Shown here: one piece after another, positions 1-7,848 of the stretch
Layout of the letters: the number at the start of each line of letters is the position of its first letter
How positions within the stretch are numbered: position 1 is the first letter of the stretch
Assembly (NCBI GenBank): GCA_913058025.1
Contig: CAJXPN010000020.1
Span: 1-14,571 of the forward strand
Length of the DNA stretch: 14,571 nucleotides
DNA from: an uncultured Myxococcales bacterium
Lineage (GTDB): Bacteria > Myxococcota_A > Bradymonadia > Bradymonadales > Bradymonadaceae
Reading direction: 5' to 3'
The notes under the pieces: model-generated
Database searches by the model: none
What the model was told of the DNA's origin: nothing
What the model saw: the letters and a program-made list of their open reading frames with translations, nothing else
Program-made: the position numbers and the translations under genes

Positions 1-49
1 ATCTACACAGAGTAGATCGTCGGCAGCGTCAGATGTGTATAAGAGACAG
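1..49 (+). other. Nextera i5 adapter remnant (artefact)
   Basis: This is not genomic DNA. Bases 1-8 are the end of the P5 arm, 9-16 (AGAGTAGA) match a standard Nextera i5 index, 17-30 are the Read 1 stub, and 31-49 (AGATGTGTATAAGAGACAG) are the transposase mosaic end. Genomic sequence starts at 50. The apparent ATG at 33 lies inside the adapter and must not be used as a start codon. Confidence 0.98.
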
Positions 50-1028
50 CCTCTCACCAGGCGCCCGCGACCTCGTCGCCTCCCCGGACCTGCTGCTCGG
101 CAACCTCGAGACCCCGATCGACGCCAGCCGACCCGTCAAGCGGCGCGTCTACGAGACGCTCCACTACAACGCGCCGCCCGAGTACCTCGACGCCATCGCA
201 GACGCCAGGGCAGGGCGCCCGACGATCCTCTCCCTGTGCAACAACCACGCGCTCGACCAGGGCCTCGACGGCCTCGCCGCCACCCGCTCGGCCACGCTCT
301 CACGCGGCTTCGCGTGCGCGGGCGGCGCGGGTGGCGCCTCGGAGGCGATCGCCAGCGGGTCGGCGGGCGCGCTCAGAGTGTCGTCGTTCGCGCTGACCTT
401 CGGCGTCAATCAGGACGAGGCGAACACACCGGCCGGAGTCCCCATCATCACGTTCGGTGACCCTCGCCTCCCGACCGACTGGGACGCCGTCGATCGGCTC
501 GTCGCCCGCGCGCGAGACACACCGCACGACCTCGTCGCCTGCCTCGCGCACTGGGGCTACGAGTACGAGTACTGGCCCGACGAGGCGATGCGTCGCGACG
601 CCCACGAGCTCGTCCGCCGCGGCGTCGACCTCGTCGTCGGGGCGTCTCCCCACGTCGTCCAGCCCGTCGAGGTCGTCTCCGTCGACGGCTGGGATCGCGC
701 CTGCCCTGGCCAGGTCTCACGAGGCGGCCAGCCTCGCGCCGCCGTCATCGCCTACTCGCTGGGCAACTTCGCCTCGATCATGCCCACGATCGCCTGCCAG
801 GTCGGCGCCGTGCTCACGACCCGCTGGCGACCACGCCCCGGCGGCCCGCCCGAACTCACCGGGCTCTCATCCTCCCCGACCGTCTGCATGCGCGCGCTCG
901 GCGACTCCTGGCTCGACACACGTGTCCTCACCCTGGACGAATATGCCGCCAGGCCTCGCCCTCGCCGCCCAGCCGCCCGCTACGTCGCGCACGCGCGCGC
1001 CGCGCTCGAACCTCTCTTCACCCCCTGA
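50..1028 (+). CDS. CapA-family metallophosphatase, 5'-truncated
   Basis: This is a partial gene; its true start was lost at the adapter junction and the first whole genomic codon is at 51. About 326 residues remain. CapA-family landmarks appear in order: GNLE near the start, CNNHALDQG, HWGYEYEYW, GASPHVVQPVE and AYSLGNF. The Asn/His/Asp residues in these blocks are the usual metal ligands of the calcineurin-like phosphoesterase fold. CapA (PgsA) proteins act in poly-gamma-glutamate capsule synthesis, but many relatives are uncharacterised and no capB or capC homologue is seen here, so capsule function is not supported. Only about 20 residues should be missing if it resembles standard CapA domains. 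The gene ends 20 bp before the next gene on the same strand, so the two may be cotranscribed. Confidence 0.88.
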
Positions 1029-1048
1029 CGCCCACAAGGAGCCAGCAC

Positions 1049-1651
1049 ATGTCCTCATGGATGAACGACCTCGAAGACGTCCCCAGACAGATGGCCGCCG
1101 CGGTCCTGGAGTGGCTGCCCTCAGGCACCGTCGATGGCTACGTCACCTTCCTCGACATGATGTACCACTACACGCTCGTCAGCGAGGCGCGCCTCATCGA
1201 CGCCGCCGCCCATACCGAGCACCCCGAGCTGCGCGCCTTCTACCAGGAGCTCGCTGAGGAGGAGGCCCCTCACTACCTCCTCGCCGAGCGCGACATGGCG
1301 ACGTTCTCGAAGACACCTGGAAGAGAAAAACCAAATGAAGTCAAAGCCTTCGAAGACACCTGGGCGGCGCTCGACGGCCACGGTGAGCTCGCCAGACTCG
1401 GCGCGCTCTACGTGCTCGAGTCCGTGGCGGATCACGTCGCCGAGGACGCCCCAGCCGCGCTCGCAAGGCTCGCCGTCCGCCCCGACCAGGCGACCTTCAT
1501 CCTCGAACACATGGAGGTCGACGAGCGCCACGGCGCGATGTGCCATGACCTCTGCGCGCGCCTGGGCGCCGAGGACCACGCCGCGCTCCTGCACGGCGCC
1601 CGCGCCGCCGGCGACGCGTGGGTCCAGATGCACCGCTGCCTGGGCACCTGA
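1049..1651 (+). CDS. Heme-oxygenase-like diiron (TenA/PqqC-fold) protein
   Basis: A 200-aa, probably all-helical cytosolic protein. An AAGGAG site at 1036-1041 lies 7 nt before the ATG and supports the start. EEEAPHYLLAERD (residues 70-82), an internal LYVLES (about 120-125) and EHMEVDERHGAM (about 153-164) match the spaced Glu/His/Asp pattern of heme-oxygenase-like diiron oxygenases and iron-containing redox enzymes. Candidate ligands are E72, H75, D82, E124, D158 and H161. Family members perform oxidative chemistry on small molecules; the substrate here cannot be read from sequence. Residues 90-100 are encoded by an unusually AT-rich stretch flanked by a 14-bp direct repeat. The gene follows the CapA-like gene closely and faces the AraC gene, with 3 bp between their stop codons. 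It could be a TenA-like protein without the diiron centre. Confidence 0.68.
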   Translation: MSSWMNDLEDVPRQMAAAVLEWLPSGTVDGYVTFLDMMYHYTLVSEARLIDAAAHTEHPELRAFYQELAEEEAPHYLLAERDMATFSKTPGREKPNEVKAFEDTWAALDGHGELARLGALYVLESVADHVAEDAPAALARLAVRPDQATFILEHMEVDERHGAMCHDLCARLGAEDHAALLHGARAAGDAWVQMHRCLGT

Positions 1652-1654
1652 TCC

Positions 1655-2515
1655 TCACCCTCCCAGCGCCGCCACGCGCTCGGCGAAGTCGGAGGGCTTA
1701 CCCAGACCTGCCCGCTGGCACGCGTTCGTGAACGCCACAGCCGAACCATAACCCAAAACCTCGGACACCTTGCCGACCGTCGCGCCCGAGGCGGTCATGA
1801 GCGCCAACCCGCGACGCATCCGCGTGGAGTTCAACACGCTTCGGAACGAGACCTCGTCTACTGGACCTGGGAACCACGACAGCACCTCCGTCATGTGACG
1901 CCGGAGCTGCCGCTCCGACATCCCGACCGCCTCTGTAAAGTCACACCACATCGGCTGCTCCGACAGCGAGGACATCGCCCTCCCATACTCCCTGGCGATC
2001 CGCTGGAGCTCGGGCGCCACGCGCGCAGTGATCGTGTCGATGGGCGGCGAGCCTAGCCCCTCCTCCTCGAGCAACGCCACCACGCGCAGCGCCACCTCCT
2101 CGTGCCCGCCCACATCCTCGGTGAGCTCGATCCCGGCGAGCACCTCCGTTGCCCGATCACTCAACACTCGCGTCTCGATCGGCGTGAGCTCATCCGTCGT
2201 CCAGTCCACACAGAGCACCCGAAACGGCTCCCCCTCCCAGCGCTCGTCGTACCTCAACGTCGGCTCTCGAAACGCCTCCCCGGCGCCTACACGAAACACG
2301 CCCTCGTCTCGACGCAGTGTGAGCACCCCCTCCCTCATCAAGTTCACCTGAGCCCGACCGGCGACCGCCGTGGTCGCCAGGTTCGTCAGCCCGTGCTCGA
2401 CGACGACCCCCCGTGACTCGAGGTCGTAGAACCTGATCTCCGGCGTCATCAACGCGCGCTGATTCAACCTCACGCCGAACTCCGGGACCTCGAACGTTCT
2501 CTCGTAATACAACAC
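1655..2515 (-). CDS. AraC-family transcriptional regulator
   Basis: A DNA-binding regulator with an AraC-type double helix-turn-helix at the C terminus. The first HTH lies around MSERQLRRHMTEVL and the second around ATVGKVSEVLGYGSAVAFTNACQRAGLGKPSDF, which carries the family's conserved second-helix and GY..S..F..A.....G..PS.F pattern. The N-terminal half is a probable effector or oligomerisation domain resembling AraC-arabinose-binding-like regulators. The frame is open up to a GTG at 2554, but GAGGAG lies 7 nt before the GTG at 2515 (4 nt before another at 2518), so I start there (286 aa). It is divergent from the SnoaL-like gene across a gap with a large hairpin, so it may control that gene. 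It is tail-to-tail with the diiron-protein gene. Confidence 0.85.
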   Translation of the reverse strand: MLYYERTFEVPEFGVRLNQRALMTPEIRFYDLESRGVVVEHGLTNLATTAVAGRAQVNLMREGVLTLRRDEGVFRVGAGEAFREPTLRYDERWEGEPFRVLCVDWTTDELTPIETRVLSDRATEVLAGIELTEDVGGHEEVALRVVALLEEEGLGSPPIDTITARVAPELQRIAREYGRAMSSLSEQPMWCDFTEAVGMSERQLRRHMTEVLSWFPGPVDEVSFRSVLNSTRMRRGLALMTASGATVGKVSEVLGYGSAVAFTNACQRAGLGKPSDFAERVAALGG

Positions 2516-2858
2516 CACTCGGCTCCTCGCTCTACACCCTTCCCATGAACACACGCTGGCTCATCAGACAGGACATACCTGAACAGATCGCGCCATCGCA
2601 CGCTGCATACATGCGGTGAAGAGCCAAAAACATTTCGTTACAACACCTTGAAGACCATCCGTGTGTCACATGCAACGGCTTTGCCGCGGAACGAGCTGGA
2701 CGACCCAAAGGAGACAGCTTCCACCTCGAGCGCTGATTGACACATGCACTGAACGGATGTGCGCCACCCGCGTTGGACGCGGGTGGCGCACATCCGTTCA
2801 GTTGTCCGCCGCGCTCGGACACGCGATGATTCGACGACACACACCGCAGAGGAACACC
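2516..2858. promoter_or_regulatory. Divergent intergenic region with hairpin
   Basis: This non-coding gap separates the AraC regulator (leftward) from the SnoaL-like gene (rightward) and must hold both promoters. The part from 2555 to 2660 is visibly poorer in GC than its surroundings, but I could not pick convincing -35/-10 pairs. The only strong structure is the perfect hairpin at 2749-2801. Open frames crossing this region have no ribosome site and no recognisable protein content. Confidence 0.45.
2749..2801. repeat. Perfect 25-bp inverted repeat, 3-nt loop
   Basis: Arms 2749-2773 and 2777-2801 are exact reverse complements (starting CTGAACGGATGTGCGCC) around a TGG loop. No T-tract follows on either strand, so it is not a standard intrinsic terminator, although U-less hairpins can terminate in GC-rich bacteria. 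It lies 57 bp upstream of the SnoaL-like start and about 230 bp upstream of the AraC start. It could be a transcription barrier, an mRNA leader structure, a dyad operator or a small palindromic mobile relic. Confidence 0.9.
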
Positions 2859-3221
2859 ATGACCGAAGCCAACGAGATCGAGCGACGCACGAGAGCCTCG
2901 GCGCAAGCTCAACTCGACGCCTACAACGCACGCGACGTCGACGCGTTCGTCGCCTGCTTCGCCCCCGACGTCGAGCTCTTCGACCTCCAGACGGGCGCGT
3001 CGAGGGGACAGGGCAGAGCGAACATGCGCCGCGACTATGGCGCGCTGTTCGACCGCGCGACCTCACTGTGCGCGCGCGTGACCAACCGAAGCGTCGTGGG
3101 GAACGTGGCGTTCGACCGAGAGGTCGTCACGGGCCTGCGCGACGCCCCCGTACACGCCATGGCGATCTACGAGGTCGGCGACGACGGGCTGATCTCGCGC
3201 GTCTGGTTCGTCATCTCGTGA
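2859..3221 (+). CDS. SnoaL/NTF2-like domain protein
   Basis: A 120-aa single-domain protein. The frame is open from 2661, but the ATG at 2859 is preceded by AGAGGA with good spacing, and the recognisable domain begins there. The pattern QAQLDAYNARDVDAFVACFAPDVELFDL is typical of the opening helix-strand of SnoaL-like or steroid delta-isomerase-like cone folds, and a central RxxYGALFDR and a C-terminal strand ISRVWFVIS complete the fold. Relatives are small cyclases, isomerases or ligand-binding proteins; no catalytic role can be assigned. Its last 11 bp overlap the convergent patatin gene. Control by the divergent AraC regulator is plausible but inferred from position only. Confidence 0.8.
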   Translation: MTEANEIERRTRASAQAQLDAYNARDVDAFVACFAPDVELFDLQTGASRGQGRANMRRDYGALFDRATSLCARVTNRSVVGNVAFDREVVTGLRDAPVHAMAIYEVGDDGLISRVWFVIS

Positions 3222-4215
3222 GCACGACGAGCTCACGCGCGATGGCCTCGAGCCGCGACGCGAAGTGCTCCACGACGCGGTCGGCATGCTCCTCGAGCTT
3301 CGAGAGGTTCTCGGTCGAGGCGTCGTCGAGCCTGGGGCTCGCGTCGGTCAGCGGGAGCTGCAAGCGCAGGTAGTCCTGGGCGTGGAGCAACACCTCGAGC
3401 TGCTGATCCACGAGCTCGGAGCCGCCATCGAGGACGATCTCCATCAGCGGCTTGGCCCAACCTGCAACCCCCCACCCGAGCGCCTCGTCGTGCCTGATCC
3501 AATCGCTCAGATCCCCGGTCCCCACCGACACCAGGATCAAGCGGCTGGCGTCCGGCCACATCTGACGCGCGCGCACGAACGCACACATCGCGGGGTTGTT
3601 CGCCACGACCCCTCCATCCACGAACATACGCGGCGTGCCGACGGGGTACTCCGTCTGGAAGGGCTCGAAGTAGGTCGGCGCGGCGCTCGTGGCGCGCGCG
3701 ACGTGCGCGAGCGCGAGGTCGTGTCCCTCGTCGGCGCGCGCCCGCGCGCGCTCGAACATGAGGGGAGCTCGCGTCGAGAGCTCGAACGACGGGACGAGCG
3801 CCTCGACGGTGAGGTCCGACAGGCGAAGCTCACCGAAGTAGCGCGCCAGGACCTGCTCGAGGTGTGCGACCGGGTAGCGCTCCTCGAGCAGGTCGTCGAT
3901 CGCGACGAGCCGACGCAGCGCAGTGCGCGAGAAGATGCGCGCGGCGTTCCTGGTGTAGACGGACTCGAGCTCGGCGGCGGTGTACCCGCGAGGCTCGTCC
4001 GAGCGTGTCCTGGGGACCGCGAGGCCGAGCGCGACGATCGCGCCGGTGGACGTCCCAGCGATCAGATCGAAGACATCGGCGCACGGCACACCCATGAGGG
4101 ACTCCAGCCGCGCCAGGACGCGCGCGGGGACCAACCCGCGCACGCCGCCGCCGTCCACGCAGAGGATCGCGCGCGGCCGAGTTGGGTCGCGGCGTGACGT
4201 GGTCAACGCCTCCAC
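3211..4215 (-). CDS. Patatin-like phospholipase
   Basis: A 334-aa lipid acyl hydrolase with every patatin hallmark: the oxyanion-hole motif DGGGVRG (residues 21-27), the nucleophile elbow GTSTG (54-58, Ser56), and the dyad aspartate in VDGGVVANNP (Asp200). Family members cleave membrane phospholipids with a Ser-Asp dyad. The length and the GGGVRG...NNP arrangement resemble stand-alone bacterial patatins, including those used as defence effectors such as CapV, though no cyclase or other CBASS gene is nearby. No signal peptide is visible, so it is probably cytosolic or peripheral on the inner membrane. The GTG start lies inside the end of the LRR gene (13-bp overlap), with only a weak ribosome site, which suggests translational coupling. 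Its 3' end overlaps the SnoaL-like gene by 11 bp. Confidence 0.9.
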   Translation of the reverse strand: MEALTTSRRDPTRPRAILCVDGGGVRGLVPARVLARLESLMGVPCADVFDLIAGTSTGAIVALGLAVPRTRSDEPRGYTAAELESVYTRNAARIFSRTALRRLVAIDDLLEERYPVAHLEQVLARYFGELRLSDLTVEALVPSFELSTRAPLMFERARARADEGHDLALAHVARATSAAPTYFEPFQTEYPVGTPRMFVDGGVVANNPAMCAFVRARQMWPDASRLILVSVGTGDLSDWIRHDEALGWGVAGWAKPLMEIVLDGGSELVDQQLEVLLHAQDYLRLQLPLTDASPRLDDASTENLSKLEEHADRVVEHFASRLEAIARELVVLTR

Positions 4216-5300
4216 GCGTCCCGGATAGAGTCCGCGAGGTAGGGGGAGGTCGCGAGCGCGCGCTCTCCAGCGGCCGTGATGCCGTTCTCTCCGAGGTCGA
4301 GGATCGACAGGGAGGCGAGGTTGGGGGACTGCGCGAGCGCGCGCGCGCCGTCGTCACCGATGGCGTTCTTCTGGAGGTCGAGGACGCGGAGGTTCTTGAG
4401 GTGCGGCGAGCGCGCGAGCGCGCGGGCACCGCGCGCGCCGATGAAGTTCTCCCGGAGGTCGAGCAGCTCGAGCCTTGAGAACTGAGGCGCCTCGCAGATC
4501 TCGATCGCCCCATCGGGGCCGATGTAGTTCCGCGCGAGCATGAGCACGGTGAGCTTGTCGAGGTGTGACGCCGACGCGAGCGCAGCGGCGCCCTCTTCAC
4601 CGAGGTCGTTGCCCATGAGGTCGAGCTCTACGAGTTGGTTCATGTGCGTCGCCTCGGCCAACGCGACCGCGGTCAGCGTGCCCATGTTGTAGCCACCGGG
4701 CCGCAAGACCTTGAGGTCATGCAGGCTCGTCGACGTCATGAGCTCCCGCACATGGAGGGGGTTCGCCTCGAGCCCGAAGGATAACCTGAGCGAATCGAGT
4801 TGGCCGTAGAGCGTGGAGCTGGCGAGCGAGATGACCTCACGCTCGCTGAGGTCGATCAACACGCCGAGATCGAGCGCGCTCAGCTTGGGGAGGTTGCCAT
4901 CGACCGAGAGCGCCTCGAGCGTGCCGGTTTGAAAGCGGCACATCTTGAGGTCGAGTGACCTGAGCTGCTGAGCCGCCTGAGAGGTGAGGCACCTCTCGAA
5001 CGCGTCACGTCGAACGAACGTGTTCCGGACGCCGAGCGACCGCACGAGCTGGAGCCAGTGGGGAGGCCCCGACTCGATCCAGTTCTTGGCCAGAGAGCCC
5101 TGGACGCGGCGCGCCTCATGGGGCCACCTCTCGAGCAACGACTCGGCGTAGCTGATCCACGAGCGAGAAGCGTCGGAGCCCAGGATCGCGTCAGCGTGCT
5201 CGAACGCGTCGAGCACGACCGAGAAGCTGACCTCGCTGGCCGCTCCGTGAAGCGCCTGCCGCATCTCTCCAAAGAGCCTGCTCGGCTCATGGTCGTGCAT
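4203..5300 (-). CDS. Leucine-rich-repeat protein (RNI-like)
   Basis: A 365-aa protein taking the ATG at 5300; an in-frame GTG at 5339 would add 13 residues. Residues 1-110 are a non-repeat, probably helical domain that I do not recognise. From about 112 to 355 there are leucine-rich repeats. The last five are regular, about 25 residues each, with consensus LxxLDLxxNxIGxxGARALAxSPxL, the ribonuclease-inhibitor-like type. Such solenoids bind proteins or other ligands. No signal peptide or membrane segment is seen, which implies a cytosolic role. The gene overlaps the downstream patatin gene by 13 bp on the same strand, so the two are probably an operon and the LRR protein may sense a target and control the lipase. 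That functional link is inference. Confidence 0.82.
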   Translation of the reverse strand: MHDHEPSRLFGEMRQALHGAASEVSFSVVLDAFEHADAILGSDASRSWISYAESLLERWPHEARRVQGSLAKNWIESGPPHWLQLVRSLGVRNTFVRRDAFERCLTSQAAQQLRSLDLKMCRFQTGTLEALSVDGNLPKLSALDLGVLIDLSEREVISLASSTLYGQLDSLRLSFGLEANPLHVRELMTSTSLHDLKVLRPGGYNMGTLTAVALAEATHMNQLVELDLMGNDLGEEGAAALASASHLDKLTVLMLARNYIGPDGAIEICEAPQFSRLELLDLRENFIGARGARALARSPHLKNLRVLDLQKNAIGDDGARALAQSPNLASLSILDLGENGITAAGERALATSPYLADSIRDAWRR

Positions 5301-5428
5301 GTGCTCGGCACTCCGTCCTGTCACAACGAATACACCCACATCTCACCCCCTGCATGATGGATGGCTCCCCAGATACTCATGAGACGACCTCAGCACCTGT
5401 CGATCCCGCGAACCGAGATCCGACCACA

Positions 5429-5462
5429 GACGCCCCAATAGGATACGATAGACCGGGGCGTC
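5429..5462. repeat. 8-bp inverted repeat, 18-nt spacer
   Basis: Arms GACGCCCC (5429-5436) and GGGGCGTC (5455-5462) flank an AT-richer spacer. It lies in the 172-bp gap between the LRR gene's open frame and parB. It could be an operator for the LRR-patatin pair or a second element of the parB terminator. Short arms leave chance possible. Confidence 0.3.
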
Positions 5463-5492
5463 AGAAAACCATCGTTATGGAGCGCTCGCCGG

Positions 5493-5510
5493 GCGGCGCC
5501 CACGCGCCGC
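5493..5510 (-). terminator. Candidate parB terminator hairpin
   Basis: A 7-bp all-GC stem (GCGGCGC / GCGCCGC) with a 4-nt loop begins 1 bp beyond the parB stop codon. On the minus strand a TTTT appears about 25 nt further on, not directly after the stem, so it is at best a non-canonical terminator. GC-rich background makes such stems common. Confidence 0.3.
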
Positions 5511-5511
5511 G

Positions 5512-6693
5512 TCAGGCCTGGTCGAGCCAGGGGTCGAGCGAGCGTCCCACCACGCGCACATTGCCCACTCCCAGCAACGCGTCGTAGCTTACCACGCGCT
5601 CGTCGATCCCAGCGCGGCTTCTCGTCCATACGGTGAAGCGCTTGCCCCACGATCCGACCTCGACGACCCGAGGCTCGGAGAACCCGAGCCCGATGAGAGG
5701 ATTCAGCAGCGCCGGCCCCTGCCACATCCAACGCGTCCCAGACATCAACGGGCACACGATCAGCTCGAGCTCGGAGGCGGCCGCGCACGCGACCAGCGCC
5801 TCGTAGTGGGACGCCTCACGAGGATACGCCACGAGCGCGCGCGCGCCGCCAGGCTCGAGCGCGTCCCAGTCCACCTCCGCCCTCACCGGAGCGGCGTCGG
5901 CGAGAGGCTCGAGGCGAGCTCGCGCGCTCCGGGCCGCGGGCTTCTTCCTGGCCTTCATCGGCGTCGACGACGGTGTCCGCTCGAACTCGCGACCATCGAC
6001 GCTGTAGAGCGCGACCTCACCGGGGATCGAACCATCGGACTCGAGCCGCTCTCGAGACGATGACACGAGGCTGCGTGAGACCGAACAGAGCTCGGCAAGC
6101 CTCGTGTCCGTCCAGGTCCGCCACATGTCGTCCTCGAGCGCTCGCCTGACCGCGCGGCGCTTGTCCTCTCGCGTCCGCCTCAGGCCATGCCTCGCGTTCG
6201 CGGACAGGCTGTATCGGATCGCGTCGCGCCGTCCACCCTCGAGCACCCTGCACTGGATGCGATCGAAGCCGAGCTTGCGCGCGGCCTCGACGCGGTGGAA
6301 CCCGTCGGCCACCCAGAGCTCGTCTCCCTGCGTGTACACCGTGACGGCAGGCCAGGGCGCGCCCTCGGGATCGACCGCGCGGGCGAGCTCGGCGTCCCAG
6401 GACATCCGGTCGACGTACTCCTCGACGACGCTCGGGTCGATGTGCACGCGAGACTGCGCCTCGCCCATCAGCTCGAGCCGGTCGAGCTCGATCGTGGGCT
6501 CCTCGCCCGCGACGCCGAGCAGCTCCTGGAGCTGCGCTCTGCGCCGCTCCAAGTCTCCGCCCTCGCGCCGGAGCTCGTCCTTCATGCGGCCCATGTCCTC
6601 GATGAGCGCGCCCGCGCGGTCGTCCGACTCACGCACGCGCTCGGCCTGACGGTTCACGAACCCCGCGGCCATGCCGCGCTTGGGCCTAGCCAT
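5512..6693 (-). CDS. parB: ParB-family partition protein with C-terminal extension
   Basis: A centromere-binding partner of ParA, 393 aa. The ATG at 6693 has GGAGG 7 nt upstream and overlaps the parA stop by 8 bp, indicating translational coupling; the frame upstream is low-complexity shadow. Residues 12-60 are charged and helical (probable coiled coil). Residues 67-165 form a ParB N-terminal domain, with ELWVADGFHRVEAARKLG in place of the usual GERR-type box and SANARHGLRRTREDKRRAV following it. An HTH lies at about 196-217. After a basic linker (245-262), residues 270-393 form a hydrophobic domain (ALVAYPRE...LIVCPLMSGTRWMWQG...) unlike the short ParB dimerisation domain and unknown to me. 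CTPase activity is known for ParB/Spo0J-type members but cannot be confirmed from this box. It probably binds a site near the origin. Confidence 0.88.
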   Translation of the reverse strand: MARPKRGMAAGFVNRQAERVRESDDRAGALIEDMGRMKDELRREGGDLERRRAQLQELLGVAGEEPTIELDRLELMGEAQSRVHIDPSVVEEYVDRMSWDAELARAVDPEGAPWPAVTVYTQGDELWVADGFHRVEAARKLGFDRIQCRVLEGGRRDAIRYSLSANARHGLRRTREDKRRAVRRALEDDMWRTWTDTRLAELCSVSRSLVSSSRERLESDGSIPGEVALYSVDGREFERTPSSTPMKARKKPAARSARARLEPLADAAPVRAEVDWDALEPGGARALVAYPREASHYEALVACAAASELELIVCPLMSGTRWMWQGPALLNPLIGLGFSEPRVVEVGSWGKRFTVWTRSRAGIDERVVSYDALLGVGNVRVVGRSLDPWLDQA

Positions 6694-7768
6694 CGGCGAC
6701 CTCCCTTCCCTTACCGAGCTTGGGCGTGAAGCCCGCGCGCTCGGCGATCTCGAACGCCAACTGCTCATAGTCCCCCGACCGCTCCGGGTCGTGGTCGTAG
6801 ATGAGCGACTGGAACCCCGCGAGCTCCTGATAGCGTGTCGACTCATGCACGACGCTGTCGAAGAGCAGCCCGGAGAACTCCTCTCCGAGCCAGGCCCGCG
6901 CGTCCCGCGCGAGCAGAGTGTTCCGCTTCACGCGCGTCACCGCGATCCCGAGGAACTGCAGCCTCGGATTGAACCGCGCCGGGTCCGCGTAGTGGAGCAC
7001 GCGAGGGATGAACGAGACGAGCCCCTTGATGTCGAGCGTGCTCGATGTCGTCGGGATGAGCGCCCAATCCGAACTCATGAGCGCGCTCACGATCCGGAAG
7101 TCCATGGCCGCGGGGCAGTCGTAGAGGATGACGTCGTAGCGCGCCCTCAGCGGCTCGAGGAGCTCATCGAGCCGCCGCTCCATGCCCCACTGACCCGCCA
7201 TCGCGGACTCGATCGTGTCCATCTGATCGCCCGCCGGCAGCACGTCGAGGCCATCGATGAGGCTCGGCACGATCGCCAACGCAGGGTCCACGCCGCGTCT
7301 CAGGACGTCGTCGGCGGTCACGCCGATCTCGACCTCCGCGTCCACCAACCACTCCGTCGAGTCGCGCTGTCCGTCGAGATCTACGAGCAGGCAACGGAGA
7401 CCCATCCTGGCGAACCCGCCAGCAAGGTGCACAGACGTCGTCGTCTTGGTCGAGCCGCCCTTACGCGCCGCCACCGTGATCACGTGGCAGCTCGGCCCGG
7501 ACGGACTCACCCCCAGCCGGATCACCTTCCCGGACATACCCGCGCGATCCTCCTGGCCCAGCGCCTCTTCGAGCGTGAAGCCAAGCGCGGTCGCCATCCC
7601 GACGTAGTGGAGGGGGCGCTTGAGCAAACCGCTCCAGACCTTCGAGACCGTGGACGCAGAGACGCCCATGCTCGCGGCCAGATCCGCCTGTGTCACGCCC
7701 TCCGATTGTGCCTTGAATTTGAGGGACTCGCCCGCGCGTACGCGCGCGCCCTCGTCGAACGTTCCCAT
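6686..7768 (-). CDS. parA: ParA partition ATPase with N-terminal HTH
   Basis: A 360-aa ATPase for active segregation, working with the overlapping parB. The ATG at 7768 begins the recognisable protein; an open frame to 7945 adds 59 residues of no clear content. Residues 24-50 (VTQADLAASMGVSASTVSKVWSG) are an XRE-like helix-turn-helix. The deviant Walker A is RKGGSTKTT (102-110, with signature Lys103 and Lys108). The next motif reads DLDGQ (130-134) where most ParA proteins have DLDPQ. Walker B is VILYD (213-217). HTH plus Walker ATPase is the type Ia layout of P1 ParA and F SopA, which repress their own operons. Autoregulation from the repeats at 7805-7880 is therefore likely but inferred. 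Its divergence from the origin and rep matches plasmid or chromid backbones. Confidence 0.93.
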   Translation of the reverse strand: MGTFDEGARVRAGESLKFKAQSEGVTQADLAASMGVSASTVSKVWSGLLKRPLHYVGMATALGFTLEEALGQEDRAGMSGKVIRLGVSPSGPSCHVITVAARKGGSTKTTTSVHLAGGFARMGLRCLLVDLDGQRDSTEWLVDAEVEIGVTADDVLRRGVDPALAIVPSLIDGLDVLPAGDQMDTIESAMAGQWGMERRLDELLEPLRARYDVILYDCPAAMDFRIVSALMSSDWALIPTTSSTLDIKGLVSFIPRVLHYADPARFNPRLQFLGIAVTRVKRNTLLARDARAWLGEEFSGLLFDSVVHESTRYQELAGFQSLIYDHDPERSGDYEQLAFEIAERAGFTPKLGKGREVADG

Positions 7769-7804
7769 CACTCTCAGACCTTCCGTGGTTGTGGTCGCAT
7801 GGGT

Positions 7805-7829
7805 CGGGCCGCACTTCCTTGGCGGCCCG
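7805..7829. promoter_or_regulatory. Inverted repeat in the parA leader
   Basis: Arms CGGGCCGC (7805-7812) and GCGGCCCG (7822-7829) with a 9-nt loop lie 37 bp upstream of the parA start. It could be an operator for the ParA HTH or a leader hairpin in the parAB mRNA. The distance fits autoregulation, but binding is not shown by sequence alone. Confidence 0.4.
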
Positions 7830-7848
7830 CTATGTTCGACACAGTACG

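Noticed and set aside
33..50. ATG at 33 as the CapA-like start
   Set aside because: It lies within the Nextera mosaic end and is not part of the genome.
3265..4197. Plus-strand open frame across the patatin gene
   Set aside because: It mirrors a well-supported patatin gene, and GC-rich codon bias creates long antisense frames; it has no domain or ribosome site.
3211..4215. CBASS (CapV) phospholipase assignment
   Set aside because: No cGAS-like nucleotidyltransferase or accessory CBASS gene lies nearby; the partner here is an LRR protein.
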